DNA of 64,000 nucleotides, taken from the NCBI GenBank assembly GCA_025934775.1, contig JAICWO010000008.1, positions 124,001 to 188,000 on the forward strand. Direction: 5' to 3'. Origin of the DNA: Gemmatimonadaceae bacterium (lineage in GTDB: Bacteria; Gemmatimonadota; Gemmatimonadetes; Gemmatimonadales; Gemmatimonadaceae). The translations under genes were made by a program, and so were the position numbers. Under the pieces are notes generated by a model. It saw only the letters and a list, made by a program, of their open reading frames with translations, was not told where the DNA came from and did no database searches. This document shows, piece by piece, positions 39,634 to 50,267 of the stretch (its first letter is position 1; each line of letters opens with the position of its first letter).

Positions 39634-41712
39634 TCACGTCGCGGTGTCCTCCGCGGTCTTGACCCAGCACCGCAACACCTCCGCCACGCTCCAGGCCTGC
39701 GCGATGCAGCCCCGGGGCGTGTACGGAGGCTCGGCGTCGAAGATCTCGCCGATCGTACCAAGGCCGAATTCGCCGAGCGCGTGGATGCAGCCGTCGAGAA
39801 AGCGCCGCGCGCCGGCGCGATCTTCCGGATGGCAGCGGATCCACGCGTCGATCCAGGCCCCGATGAGCCATGCCCACACCGTCCCCTGGTGGTACGCGGC
39901 GTCGCGCGACCGCAGATCGCCGAAATACTTCTTCTTGTAATCCGGCTCGTCGGGCGCGAGCGAGCGAAGACCGACCGGCGTCAGGAGCCGGGCGCGCACC
40001 GTCTCGAGCACGGCCGCCCAGTGCTCGCGCGCCAGCACGGGATGATCGAGCGAAACGGCGAAGATCTGATTGGGCCGGCAGAGCGCGCTGTCGCCCTCCT
40101 CGCCGTCGATGACGTCGTAGAGGTAGCCTTCGCCGGGCATCCAGAAACGCTCATTAAATGATTTATATACACCGTCCGCGCGCGCGGCGATCTCCTTCGC
40201 CGCGTTGACGCCGCGGATGTCCGTCAGCCAGCCCTGCAGCAGCCTGAGCGCGTTGTACCAGAGCGCATTGATCTCCACCGCCTTGCCCCGCCGAGGCGTC
40301 ACCACCCAGCCGTCCACCTTCGCGTCCATCCAGGTGAGCTGGTAGCCCGCCGCGCCTTCGTGGAGCAGTCCGTCCTTGGGATCGACGCAGATGCCGAAGT
40401 CCGTGCCCGAGATGTGGTGCTCCACGATGTCGCACATCACCGGCAGCAAGTGCGTGAGCGTGACGTTGTCGTTCGTCAGCCGCACGTAGCGGTCGACGGC
40501 GTGGAAGAACCAGAGCGTCGCGTCCGCCGTGTTGTAGAGCCCGTGATTGCTGCCGTCGGGAAACATGTTCGGGATCAGGCCATTCTTCACGTAGTACGCG
40601 AACGTACGGAGGATGAACTCGGCCTCGCGCTGGCGCCCCGTGATGAGGGCCAGCCCCTCGAGGCTGATCATCGTGTCGCGACCCCAGTCCGTGAACCAGT
40701 GATAGCCGGCGATCACCGTCCGGATCTCGTTCCCCATTGCCGACGCGCGCGTCGCGTCGGCGACGCGGCCGGCCGGGGTGATGATGAACTGGTTGGCCGC
40801 GAGCACCAAGGCCGCGCCGGTCTCGTCCTGCGCTTGCGGCACCGCCGAGAAGATCAAGCGCCGCCGCCGCTCTTGCTCGCAGCTCGCCGCCTCGCTCGGC
40901 GAGAGGGCGAGCATGACCTCTTCACGCTCCACGGAGCCGATCAACGTCACGCACGCGTCGCGCTCGAGCGTGACGTTGAAGTAGCCGGGCGTCCACAGGG
41001 TTCCGCGGAACTCGTAGCCGCGGCTTTCTTCCACCGGATATAAGAACTCGCTCGTCACGCGCTCGTCGGCGATGAACGGCGATCCCTCGGCGCCATCGAT
41101 TCGGATGCGCAGCGGCGGCGTGTCACCGGAGACGGAAACGACGTGTACGCCGCCCGAGCTCGACATCGTGTAGCGCGTCGTCGCCGGAGAGTTGACCGAC
41201 GAGCCCACCGGATCCTCGTAGCCGCGGAAGTGCAGCGCGGGCATGAGCTGGAGCAGCACGCGATCGGGTCCCTCGAGCAGGCGATAGCTCACGTGCACGG
41301 AGTTCTGGCGGTGCGGCATGAGCACACGCTTCTCGAGATGCAGGCCGGCCCACTTGAACTCCCAGACAGGCAGCCCGGCCTCCAGCCGCACCTCGGCCAC
41401 ACGCTCCGCGACGTCGCTGTCGATCTTCCCCGCCGTTCGCTCCTCGCTGATCAGATTCGTCGTGTTGCCATTCGCGACGAGCCGCTCGCCGAGGTGGTTG
41501 AGCATCACGGTGCGGCCGAGCGGATTCGGCAGCGCGGCGACGAGCAGCCCGTGGTAGCGCCGCGTGATCACGCCCGCGAGCGTCGACGACGCGTATCCGC
41601 CGAGGCCGTTGGTGACGAGCCATTCCGTATCGAGGAGGCAGCGGGCGCGTGCGTCGCGATCGGCTGGGAGGTCCAGCCGCCGCACGACCCGGTCGAGCAG
41701 GCGTCGCGTCAT
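39634..41712 (-). CDS. Glycogen debranching enzyme (amylo-alpha-1,6-glucosidase type)
   Basis: A 692-residue cytoplasmic enzyme of the archaeal/bacterial GDE type. The N-terminal domain has E-W-L-V-T-N-G-L-G-G-Y-A-S-S-T and T-R-R-Y-H-G-L-L-V-A, the family opener. The C-terminal (alpha/alpha)6 domain has G-Y-H-W-F-T-D-W-G-R-D-T-M-I-S-L near residue 320, L-T-W-M-D-A-K near 465 and Y-H-Q-G-T-V-W-A-W near 605, with the catalytic Asp residues in W-G-R-D and W-M-D. It removes alpha-1,6 branches of glycogen. ATG 41712 overlaps the treZ stop by 4 nt. Confidence 0.93.
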   Translation of the reverse strand: MTRRLLDRVVRRLDLPADRDARARCLLDTEWLVTNGLGGYASSTLAGVITRRYHGLLVAALPNPLGRTVMLNHLGERLVANGNTTNLISEERTAGKIDSDVAERVAEVRLEAGLPVWEFKWAGLHLEKRVLMPHRQNSVHVSYRLLEGPDRVLLQLMPALHFRGYEDPVGSSVNSPATTRYTMSSSGGVHVVSVSGDTPPLRIRIDGAEGSPFIADERVTSEFLYPVEESRGYEFRGTLWTPGYFNVTLERDACVTLIGSVEREEVMLALSPSEAASCEQERRRRLIFSAVPQAQDETGAALVLAANQFIITPAGRVADATRASAMGNEIRTVIAGYHWFTDWGRDTMISLEGLALITGRQREAEFILRTFAYYVKNGLIPNMFPDGSNHGLYNTADATLWFFHAVDRYVRLTNDNVTLTHLLPVMCDIVEHHISGTDFGICVDPKDGLLHEGAAGYQLTWMDAKVDGWVVTPRRGKAVEINALWYNALRLLQGWLTDIRGVNAAKEIAARADGVYKSFNERFWMPGEGYLYDVIDGEEGDSALCRPNQIFAVSLDHPVLAREHWAAVLETVRARLLTPVGLRSLAPDEPDYKKKYFGDLRSRDAAYHQGTVWAWLIGAWIDAWIRCHPEDRAGARRFLDGCIHALGEFGLGTIGEIFDAEPPYTPRGCIAQAWSVAEVLRCWVKTAEDTAT

Positions 41713-43616
41713 GGTCGTAAGCTGAGTAGCACGGCGCATTCCGGCGGAATTCGCCAGGCGCCGTCGTTCGTGTCGATCGTTGGAGTCCCGGCGCCGCCGT
41801 ACACCGGCGACTCCGTCGAGAAGGTCGTCTTCCACGCCGTGCCGGCGGGCGGCGCCGCGAGCGGCTCGGCGAGTGGATCCGCGTGAACGCGTGCACCGAG
41901 ATTCACCACGAGCAGCCGGTCGCCATCGCCCTCGCCGAAATAGCGGAGGATGAAGGCGTGCTCCTCGAGCACGGCGCCGTCCAGCGATCGCGGACGTTGT
42001 GCGTGCAGCACGGGATCCTCGCGCCGAAGCCGAATCAGATCGCGGTGGAGCGCGAGAACCGCCGCATGCGCGCGCCGCTCCGCCCAATCGAGCTTGCAAC
42101 GTACGAACGTCTCGGGTTCGGCGGGATCGGGCACCAAGGTTCGACCCTCGGGCGACGCGGCGCTCGGAAACTGCGAGACGAATTTCGTGCGCCCCTCGCG
42201 CACGAGCGCCGCGAGCTCCGGCGCGTGGTCGGCGAAGTAGAGAAAAGGCGCCGACGCCGCAAATTCCTGCCCCTGAAAGAGCATCGGCGTTTGCGGCGCG
42301 AGCAGCAGCAGCGCGGTCATCGCGCGGAGCCGGCCGGGGCTGGTCTCCTCGTGCAATCGGCGTCCGCCCGCGGTGTTCGCGACCTGGTCGTGATTCTGAA
42401 TGAACGTGACGAACTGCCGGGGGGCGAGATCGAGCGCCGGCGAGCCGCGCCGGCAGTGCTGCCACCCGTACCATTCGCCCTGATACAAGAATCCATATTT
42501 CGCCGCCGAGACGAATTCCTGCGCCGAGCCGCGATAGCCCTCGTAGTACGCCTCGGACCGGCCGGTGAGCGCCACGCGCGCCGCGTGATGGAAATCGTCG
42601 TTCCAGAGCGCGTCGAGCCCGGAGCCGCCCGCGGCGGCGGGCCGGGCGAGCGAGGCGCGCTGCGGCTCGTTCTCCGCCACGAGGATCGTCTTTCGCCGGC
42701 CAGCGGCCTCGCGCGCCGCCGCCGCGACCTCGGTCATGATGTTCGGCGTCGACGCGTCGAAGATCTGCTGCGTCGCGTCGAAGCGCAGGCCATCGAAGTG
42801 GTACTCGTCGATCCAGTAGCGCGCGTTCGTGATGAAGAACTCGCGCACCGGCCGCGCATCGTCGGCGTCGAAGTTGATCGCCTGGCCCCACTCGGTGTGT
42901 CCGGGGCTGAAGTACCCTGATGAGAATTTACTAAAGTAATTTCCCGACGGCCCGATGTGGTTGTACACGACGTCGAGAATGACGCCCAGCTCCAGCCGGT
43001 GCGCCGCGTCCACGAGCGCGCGCAGCTCGTCGGGCGTGCCGTAGAGTCGCGACGGCGCGAACAGGTCCACGCCGTCGTAGCCCCAGCCGAAGTTTCCCGC
43101 GAAGTCCGCGAGCGGCATGAGCTCGATCACGGTAGCGCCCAGGTCCACGAGATCCGGCAGCCGGTCGATCGCCGCGGCAAAGGTGCCGGCGCGCGTGAAC
43201 GTGCCCACGTGCAGCTCGTAGAGCACCTGGCCGTCGATGCTCACGCCAGGCCATGCGTCGTCCGTCCAGCGATAGCACGAGGGATCGACGACCATCGACG
43301 CGCCATGCGGGCCCGACGGCTGAAATCGTGACGCCGGATCGGGGAACGCTTCGCCCCCGTCGAGCCTATAACGATAGAGCGATCCGGCGCTCAGACCCGG
43401 AACGAGCGCCGAGAAATACCCATCGCCCTCGGCCTCGAGTGGAAACGCGATCGGCGCGGGCGACGCGTTTTCGGTGACGAGCTCGACGGTCTTTGTCGCC
43501 GGAGCCCAGACCCGCGCGTGGACGGCGGCCCCGGACTCGCTGTGAGCTACGACCTCGACGCCAATCGGGTACCTACGCACCGTCGGAGGTCGCTCTATCG
43601 GCTGGCGAGATGGCAT
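41709..43616 (-). CDS. treZ: Malto-oligosyltrehalose trehalohydrolase TreZ
   Basis: A 635-residue GH13 enzyme. An N-terminal beta-sandwich (V-H-A-R-V-W-A-P) precedes the barrel with Y-E-L-H-V-G-T-F-T, F-G-W-G-Y-D-G-V-D-L-F-A-P, V-V-Y-N-H-I-G-P-S-G-N-Y, F-D-G-L-R-F-D-A (catalytic Asp) and V-A-E-N-E (catalytic Glu region), then I-Q-N-H-D-Q-V. The pattern fits TreZ rather than branching enzyme. TreZ frees trehalose from maltooligosyl trehalose made by TreY; no treY lies in the window. ATG 43616 begins just before the kinase on the other strand; longer frames overlap it. Confidence 0.87.
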   Translation of the reverse strand: MPSRQPIERPPTVRRYPIGVEVVAHSESGAAVHARVWAPATKTVELVTENASPAPIAFPLEAEGDGYFSALVPGLSAGSLYRYRLDGGEAFPDPASRFQPSGPHGASMVVDPSCYRWTDDAWPGVSIDGQVLYELHVGTFTRAGTFAAAIDRLPDLVDLGATVIELMPLADFAGNFGWGYDGVDLFAPSRLYGTPDELRALVDAAHRLELGVILDVVYNHIGPSGNYFSKFSSGYFSPGHTEWGQAINFDADDARPVREFFITNARYWIDEYHFDGLRFDATQQIFDASTPNIMTEVAAAAREAAGRRKTILVAENEPQRASLARPAAAGGSGLDALWNDDFHHAARVALTGRSEAYYEGYRGSAQEFVSAAKYGFLYQGEWYGWQHCRRGSPALDLAPRQFVTFIQNHDQVANTAGGRRLHEETSPGRLRAMTALLLLAPQTPMLFQGQEFAASAPFLYFADHAPELAALVREGRTKFVSQFPSAASPEGRTLVPDPAEPETFVRCKLDWAERRAHAAVLALHRDLIRLRREDPVLHAQRPRSLDGAVLEEHAFILRYFGEGDGDRLLVVNLGARVHADPLAEPLAAPPAGTAWKTTFSTESPVYGGAGTPTIDTNDGAWRIPPECAVLLSLRP

Positions 43617-43716
43617 GATGATCCGACCCTCGGCGCAGGATCGGGACCAATGGGGCCGGCAACGGGTAGCGCAGGACCGTGCAATGGGCATACTCTTGGC
43701 TGGCACACCAGCAACG

Positions 43717-45465
<1,749 letters not shown>

Positions 45466-45474
45466 CCGCGCGAC

Positions 45475-45951
45475 TCAGCTCTTCTTGCCGATCCGCGTCC
45501 TGAGCTCGACGACGGCGTCCTCGAGCATCTGGCTGTCGTAGCCGACGTCCCACTCGTCGCCGCGCTGCCAGTTCGCTTCCACGCGGACGGAGAGCTGCTT
45601 CCAGTCGTCGCCGATGAACCGCGTGATCACGCGCGTGCGGTAGCGGAGATCGGGCACGCCCTCGCGAATGATCGGGGCCTGCCACGGCGTCATCAGAAAG
45701 CCCGCGTGCGAATCGCTCACGTCGACCGCGTACTTCTGCGACAGAAAGTCGGAGACGGCGCGAAAGGCGGCGGACTTCGACAGTCCATCGCGCACGTCGA
45801 TCACGCGCGTGGTGCGCGTGTCGGACGTCGTCATGACGAACGTAGCCGGCGGTGCGGCGGCCGGCGTGATGGGACTTCTGAGCCGCACGCTCGAGCAGGC
45901 GGCGAGGCCGAGGCACACGGCGGCGGTCGAGACGGTGCGATGCAGAGGCAT
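45475..45951 (-). CDS. Hypothetical lipoprotein
   Basis: A 158-residue exported protein. The N-terminus M-P-L-H-R-T-V-S-T-A-A-V-C-L-G-L-A-A-C is a lipoprotein signal with lipobox L-A-A-C at residue 19. The mature part is an alpha/beta domain with T-R-V-I-T-R-F-I-G-D-D-W and a conserved-looking end, L-R-T-R-I-G-K-K. The start at 45951 was preferred over one at 46059, which would bury the signal. No family recognised. It converges with the kinase gene, 9 nt apart. Confidence 0.7.
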   Translation of the reverse strand: MPLHRTVSTAAVCLGLAACSSVRLRSPITPAAAPPATFVMTTSDTRTTRVIDVRDGLSKSAAFRAVSDFLSQKYAVDVSDSHAGFLMTPWQAPIIREGVPDLRYRTRVITRFIGDDWKQLSVRVEANWQRGDEWDVGYDSQMLEDAVVELRTRIGKKS

Positions 45952-46137
45952 GCGTGTGTGAGCGTTCGGACCATTGAACATAATTCGGTGTCGGGGAGAT
46001 GATGACCCGCGCGTCGCATTCTCCTGATTTGCGCCGGCGGCCGGCGCGCGTAGGTTCAAGCTGCGTCAGCATTTCCCCAGCGGCGTGCGTAATCGTTTCA
46101 CGGGGTGTCGCCCCGCCCGCCGGTGAACCGGATCTTC

Positions 46138-47247
46138 ATGAAAATCAGCGTACCGACAGAAACCGCTCCGCGCGAGCAGCGTGTCGCGCTCGCGCCTGAT
46201 AGTGTCGCCCGGTTGGTCAAGCAGTTGAAGCTCGAGGTCGCGGTACAGCGCGGGGCCGGAATTCGAGCCGGCTTCCGCGACGACGCGTACACGAGCGCCG
46301 GCGCGACGATCGTTCCCGACGCCGCCGCGGCGTTCGGCGGCGCAGAAGTCGTCGCCAAGGTGCAGCCGCCCACCGCTGATGAGATTTCTCTCATCGGCGA
46401 CGGCGCGGCGCTCATCTCGCTGCTCCGCCCCGGGCACGACGCGCGGATCCCCGCCGCCCTCGCCCAGCGGCACGTCACCGCGCTGGCGCTCGAGCTGGTG
46501 CCACGCATCACGCGCGCCCAGTCGATGGACGTGCTCTCGTCGCAGAGCACCGTGTCCGGCTACAAGGCGGTGCTCATCGGCGCGTCGTCGCTCGGCAAGT
46601 TCCTGCCGATGCTCACGACCGCGGCGGGCAACATCTCGCCGGCGAAAGTCTTCGTGATCGGCGCCGGCGTCGCGGGCCTCCAGGCGATCGCCACCGCGCG
46701 CCGCCTCGGCGGCGTGGTGTCCGGATTCGACGTGCGCCCCGCGGCCCGCGAGCAGGTGCTGAGCCTCGGCGCCACCTTCGTCGCCAACGACGTCGTGAGC
46801 GACTCCGCGCAGACGGCCGGCGGCTACGCCCGAGCGCAGACTGAAGACGAGCAGGCGCGCACGCTGGCGGCGATCGGGAATCACATCAAGGACATGGATC
46901 TCGTCGTCACCACGGCGCAGATCCCGGGACGCGCCGCGCCGACGCTGATCACGGAAGAGATGGTGCAGTCGATGCGCGCCGGCTCGGTGATCGTCGATCT
47001 GGCCGCGGAGACCGGCGGCAACTGCGCGCTGAGCAAGCCGGGCGAGACCGTGACGGCGCACGACGTCACGATCCTCGCGCCCGTCAATCTGCCGAGCACC
47101 GTCGCGTTCCACGCGAGCCAGATGTTCGGCCGCAACGTCTTCGAGTTGATGAAGCACCTGGTGCAGGACGGCGCGCTCGTGCTCGATCCCAACGACGAGA
47201 TCACGGGCGCGATGATGATGACTCACGACGGCAAGGTGGTCCGCTAA
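46138..47247 (+). CDS. pntAA: NAD(P) transhydrogenase alpha subunit, NAD-binding part (PntAA)
   Basis: A 369-residue soluble dI domain. It starts M-K-I-S-V-P-T-E-T-A-P-R-E-Q-R-V-A-L-A-P, the family's opening, has V-F-V-I-G-A-G-V-A-G-L-Q-A-I-A-T-A-R-R-L-G (NAD fold, near residue 175), R-P-A-A-R-E-Q-V and V-D-L-A-A-E-T-G-G-N-C. It binds NAD(H) and exchanges hydride with the PntB NADP domain, coupled to proton flow. As in many bacteria the alpha chain is split; the membrane part is the next gene, with overlapping TAATG. Confidence 0.95.
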   Translation: MKISVPTETAPREQRVALAPDSVARLVKQLKLEVAVQRGAGIRAGFRDDAYTSAGATIVPDAAAAFGGAEVVAKVQPPTADEISLIGDGAALISLLRPGHDARIPAALAQRHVTALALELVPRITRAQSMDVLSSQSTVSGYKAVLIGASSLGKFLPMLTTAAGNISPAKVFVIGAGVAGLQAIATARRLGGVVSGFDVRPAAREQVLSLGATFVANDVVSDSAQTAGGYARAQTEDEQARTLAAIGNHIKDMDLVVTTAQIPGRAAPTLITEEMVQSMRAGSVIVDLAAETGGNCALSKPGETVTAHDVTILAPVNLPSTVAFHASQMFGRNVFELMKHLVQDGALVLDPNDEITGAMMMTHDGKVVR

Positions 47248-47537
47248 TGAGCTCACAACTGCTCGAGCTGTACGTGTTCGTGCTCGCCGCGTTCACCGGC
47301 TACATGGTGATCTCGCGCGTGCCGGCACTGCTGCACACCCCGCTCATGGCCGCGACGAACGCGATCGCCGGCATCTCCCTCGTCGGCTCGCTGATCGCCG
47401 CCGGCGCGGCGCAGAACCGCGTCGCGACGATCCTCGGCTTCGTCGCGGTGGTCGCCGCGACGAGCAACATCGTCGGCGGCTTCATCATCGTCGATCGGAT
47501 GTTGAAGATGTTTAAACGAGAGGATAAGAAGAAATAG
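47247..47537 (+). CDS. pntAB: NAD(P) transhydrogenase alpha subunit, membrane part (PntAB)
   Basis: A 96-residue membrane protein with three to four helices: Y-V-F-V-L-A-A-F-T-G-Y-M-V-I-S-R-V-P, L-L-H-T-P-L-M-A-A-T-N-A-I-A-G-I and G-F-V-A-V-V-A-A-T-S-N-I-V-G-G-F, the conserved H-T-P-L-M segment of PntAB. It ends F-K-R-E-D-K-K-K. It forms half of the proton channel with PntB. The ATG overlaps the pntAA stop. A hairpin repeat fills the space to pntB. Confidence 0.95.
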   Translation: MSSQLLELYVFVLAAFTGYMVISRVPALLHTPLMAATNAIAGISLVGSLIAAGAAQNRVATILGFVAVVAATSNIVGGFIIVDRMLKMFKREDKKK

Positions 47538-47538
47538 A

Positions 47539-47611
47539 GTGTGGAGAAAGGAGAGTGGAGAGTCGAGAAATCGCCTCCGCCACTCTCCTCTCTCGGCTCT
47601 CTACTCTCCAC
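47539..47611. repeat. 7-nt-periodic hairpin element, GGAGAGT family
   Basis: The left arm is made of heptads GTGGAGA, AAGGAGA, GTGGAGA, GTCGAGA; the right arm, on the other strand, of GTGGAGA, GTAGAGA, GCCGAGA, GAGGAGA. Together they fold into a long imperfect stem. It fills the whole pntAB-pntB gap and ends 5 nt before the pntB ATG, so the pyrimidine-rich arm CTCTCCACCCCTT occupies the ribosome-binding position. Confidence 0.8.
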
Positions 47612-47616
47612 CCCTT

Positions 47617-49002
47617 ATGCGCGACACCTTCATTCAAGGCAGTTACCTCGCCGCGTCGGTCCTGTTCATTCTCGGACTGCGCATGCTCACGCGTCCCGAC
47701 AAGGCGCGGCGGGGGATGCAGCTCGCCGCCGTCGGCATGCTCTGCGCCATCGTCGGCACGCTGCTCAATCACACGATCGTCGACTACCGCTGGATTGTCG
47801 GCGGCATCGTGCTCGGCGTGATCATCGGGTATCCGATGGGCACGCGCGTCCCCATGACCGCGATGCCCCAGCGGATCGCGCTCTCGCTCACGCTCAGCGC
47901 GCTGGCCGCGACGCTCGTCGGCGTGGCGGAGTACTACACGCGCATGGCGAACGGCACGCCGCCCGATCGCGTGACGATGACGGCGCTCGGCTTCGAGATC
48001 ATGCTCGGCTGCATCACCGTCGCCGGTACGATCGTCGCGGCCGGCAAGCTCCAGGAGTGGCTCCCGTCCAAGCCGCTGACGTACAAGGGTCAGAATCTGC
48101 TGAACGGATTGGTCTTCCTGTTCATCGTCGTGCTGCTCGTGACGGTGATCTCGAATCCGACCAAGCAGTGGGCGTTCTACACGATGATCGGCGCGTCGCT
48201 CCTGTTCGGCGTCATGCTCGTGCTGCCGATCGGCGGCGCGGACATGCCGGTGGTCGTCGCGCTGCTCAACTCGTACTCGGGCCTCGCGTCGTGCGCGACC
48301 GGATTCGCGATCGGCAACGTCATCCTGATCATCAGCGGCTCGCTCGACGGCTCGTCGGGCTTCATCCTCTCGGTGCTGATGAGCAAGGCGATGAACCGCT
48401 CGTTCACCAACGTGTTGTTCGGCGCGTTCGGCAGCGAGGTCAAAGCGGGCCCGAAGTCGAGCGCGGGGATGACCGTGCACTCGATCGGCGTCGAGGATGC
48501 GGCGATCCAGCTCGCGTACGCGCAGCTCGTGATCATCATCCCGGGCTATGGTATGGCGGTGGCGCAGGCGCAGCACGCGGTGCGCGAGCTCGCCGAGGTG
48601 ATCGAGAAGCGTGGCGGCGAGGTAAAGTTCGCGGTGCATCCGGTGGCCGGACGCATGCCCGGCCACATGAACGTGCTACTCGCCGAGGCGAACGTTCCGT
48701 ACGACAGGCTGTATGAAATGGACGAGATCAATGGCGAGTTCGATCGCGCCGACGTGGCGCTCGTGATCGGCGCGAACGACGTGGTGAACCCGGCCGCGCG
48801 CAACGACAAGTCGTCGCCGATCTACGGAATGCCCATCCTGAACGCCGACCACGCCAAGAGCGTGATCGTCCTCAAGCGCGGCATGAGCGCCGGCTTCGCC
48901 GGGATCGAGAACGAGCTCTTCTACGACAAGAAGACGAGCATGTTGTTCGGGGATGCGAAGGCGTCGTTGACGGGATTGCTCGCGGAGATAAAGAACGTCT
49001 AA
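47617..49002 (+). CDS. pntB: NAD(P) transhydrogenase beta subunit PntB
   Basis: A 461-residue membrane protein. The first 180 residues hold about eight hydrophobic helices; the rest is the NADP-binding dIII domain with I-I-P-G-Y-G-M-A-V-A-Q-A-Q-H (near 308), V-A-G-R-M-P-G-H-M-N-V-L-L-A-E-A, I-G-A-N-D-V-V-N-P-A-A and K-S-V-I-V-L-K-R-G-M. Also A-D-M-P-V-V-V and L-L-N-S-Y-S-G, canonical PntB. No purine-rich ribosome site is seen before ATG 47617, only the arm of the hairpin repeat, so translation may depend on pntAB coupling or on that structure. Confidence 0.95.
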   Translation: MRDTFIQGSYLAASVLFILGLRMLTRPDKARRGMQLAAVGMLCAIVGTLLNHTIVDYRWIVGGIVLGVIIGYPMGTRVPMTAMPQRIALSLTLSALAATLVGVAEYYTRMANGTPPDRVTMTALGFEIMLGCITVAGTIVAAGKLQEWLPSKPLTYKGQNLLNGLVFLFIVVLLVTVISNPTKQWAFYTMIGASLLFGVMLVLPIGGADMPVVVALLNSYSGLASCATGFAIGNVILIISGSLDGSSGFILSVLMSKAMNRSFTNVLFGAFGSEVKAGPKSSAGMTVHSIGVEDAAIQLAYAQLVIIIPGYGMAVAQAQHAVRELAEVIEKRGGEVKFAVHPVAGRMPGHMNVLLAEANVPYDRLYEMDEINGEFDRADVALVIGANDVVNPAARNDKSSPIYGMPILNADHAKSVIVLKRGMSAGFAGIENELFYDKKTSMLFGDAKASLTGLLAEIKNV

Positions 49003-49005
49003 AGG

Positions 49006-49101
49006 CTGGAGAGTGGAGAGTAGAGAGTAGGGAGTGGAGAGTGGAGAATGGACGGAACACCATCGATTCTCCACCCTCTCCTCTCCGCTCTCCACTCTCC
49101 A
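49006..49101. repeat. 7-nt-periodic hairpin element, GGAGAGT family
   Basis: Six clear heptads on the left (CTGGAGA, GTGGAGA, GTAGAGA, GTAGGGA, GTGGAGA, GTGGAGA) and five on the right in inverted form (TTGGAGA, GTGGAGA, GCGGAGA and others). It starts 3 nt after the pntB stop and may end the pnt transcript. The most regular copy in the window. Confidence 0.85.
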
Positions 49102-49178
49102 ATTCCAGAGCAATCCCCGGATAGCCGCGACGCACTCCACGTGGACAGCTTGCGGTCGCCCCTTTCAGAGAGATACTA

Positions 49179-50267
49179 ATGGCGACCATGGCAGCCGAGC
49201 TTCGTACCTCCCGTTCTCGTCCGACTGACGCGGAGGCGTGGCGCGCGGTGCAAGAGCGCGATGCGCGCTACGACGGCGAGTTCGTGTACGCGGTCAGATC
49301 GACCGGGATCTACTGCCGGCCGTCGTGCGCGGCGCGGCGGCCATCGCGCGCCAACGTCGAGTTCTACGAGGATCCAGGCGCCGCGGAGCACGCCGGGTTT
49401 CGCGCGTGCAAGCGTTGTACGCCGCGGAGCGCCGATCCCCGCGACAACACGTCGCGCGCGATCGAACGCGCGCGGGCGTATCTGGATCAGCACGCGGGCC
49501 GCGCCGTGTCGCTCGCCGAGCTGTCCGGCGCGAGCGGATTGAGCGGCGCGCACCTGCAGCGGTCGTTCAAGCGGATCGTCGGCATGAGTCCTAAAGAATA
49601 TCAGGACGCTCATCGCGTCGGCCGGTTCAAGTCGCGGCTCCGAGCCGGCGATACCGTGAGCCGCGCGACGTACGAAGCGGGCTTCGGGTCGAGCAGCCGC
49701 GTGTACGAGCGCGCCGACGCGTTGCTCGGCATGACTCCGGGGGAGTACCGGCGGAAGGGCGCCGGCGTCCGCATCGCCTACACCATCGCCGACTCGCCGC
49801 TCGGACGTGTGCTCGTCGGGATGACCGAACGGGGCGTGTGCGCCGTGGAGCTCGGCGCGACGGACGCCGAGGTGGAGCGCACGCTCCGTGCGGATTTTCC
49901 GAACGCGACAGTCGAGCGCACGAGCGACGCGCGGCACGCGTGGGTGCGCGCCGTACTCGAGGTGGTTCGCGAGCCGCGGCGCGTGCGCGCGGCGTCGATT
50001 CCGCTCGACGTGGGGGGGACCGCGTTCCAGTGGCAAGTGTGGCAAGCGCTTCGCGAGATTCCGCCCGGGGAGCGGCGTTCGTACAGCGAGATCGCGCGCG
50101 CCATCGGGCGGCCGAAGGCAACGCGAGCCGTCGCGCGCGCGTGCGCGACGAATCGCGTCGCGGTCGTGATCCCATGCCATCGCGTCGCGCGCGAGGACGG
50201 CGGACTCGCGGGTTACAAGTGGGGCGTGGAACGCAAGCGGCGGCTCCTGGAGCGCGAGGAGGCGTGA
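49179..50267 (+). CDS. ada: Ada: DNA alkylation repair methyltransferase and transcription activator
   Basis: A 362-residue full-length Ada. N-terminal zinc domain: T-G-I-Y-C-R-P-S-C-A-A-R and F-R-A-C-K-R-C-T-P, whose cysteines bind zinc and take methyl groups from phosphotriesters. An AraC helix-turn-helix follows (L-A-E-L-S-G-A-S-G-L-S, near 105, and the second near 150). The C-terminal O6-methylguanine methyltransferase has I-P-C-H-R-V with the acceptor Cys and G-L-A-G-Y-K-W-G. ATG 49179 is used; 49188 is possible. The DUF3667 gene overlaps its stop by 4 nt. Confidence 0.95.
   Translation: MATMAAELRTSRSRPTDAEAWRAVQERDARYDGEFVYAVRSTGIYCRPSCAARRPSRANVEFYEDPGAAEHAGFRACKRCTPRSADPRDNTSRAIERARAYLDQHAGRAVSLAELSGASGLSGAHLQRSFKRIVGMSPKEYQDAHRVGRFKSRLRAGDTVSRATYEAGFGSSSRVYERADALLGMTPGEYRRKGAGVRIAYTIADSPLGRVLVGMTERGVCAVELGATDAEVERTLRADFPNATVERTSDARHAWVRAVLEVVREPRRVRAASIPLDVGGTAFQWQVWQALREIPPGERRSYSEIARAIGRPKATRAVARACATNRVAVVIPCHRVAREDGGLAGYKWGVERKRRLLEREEA

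Noticed and set aside
41713-42891. Upstream extension of the glycogen debranching frame
   Set aside because: It runs through treZ in a different frame; the family opener begins soon after ATG 41712.
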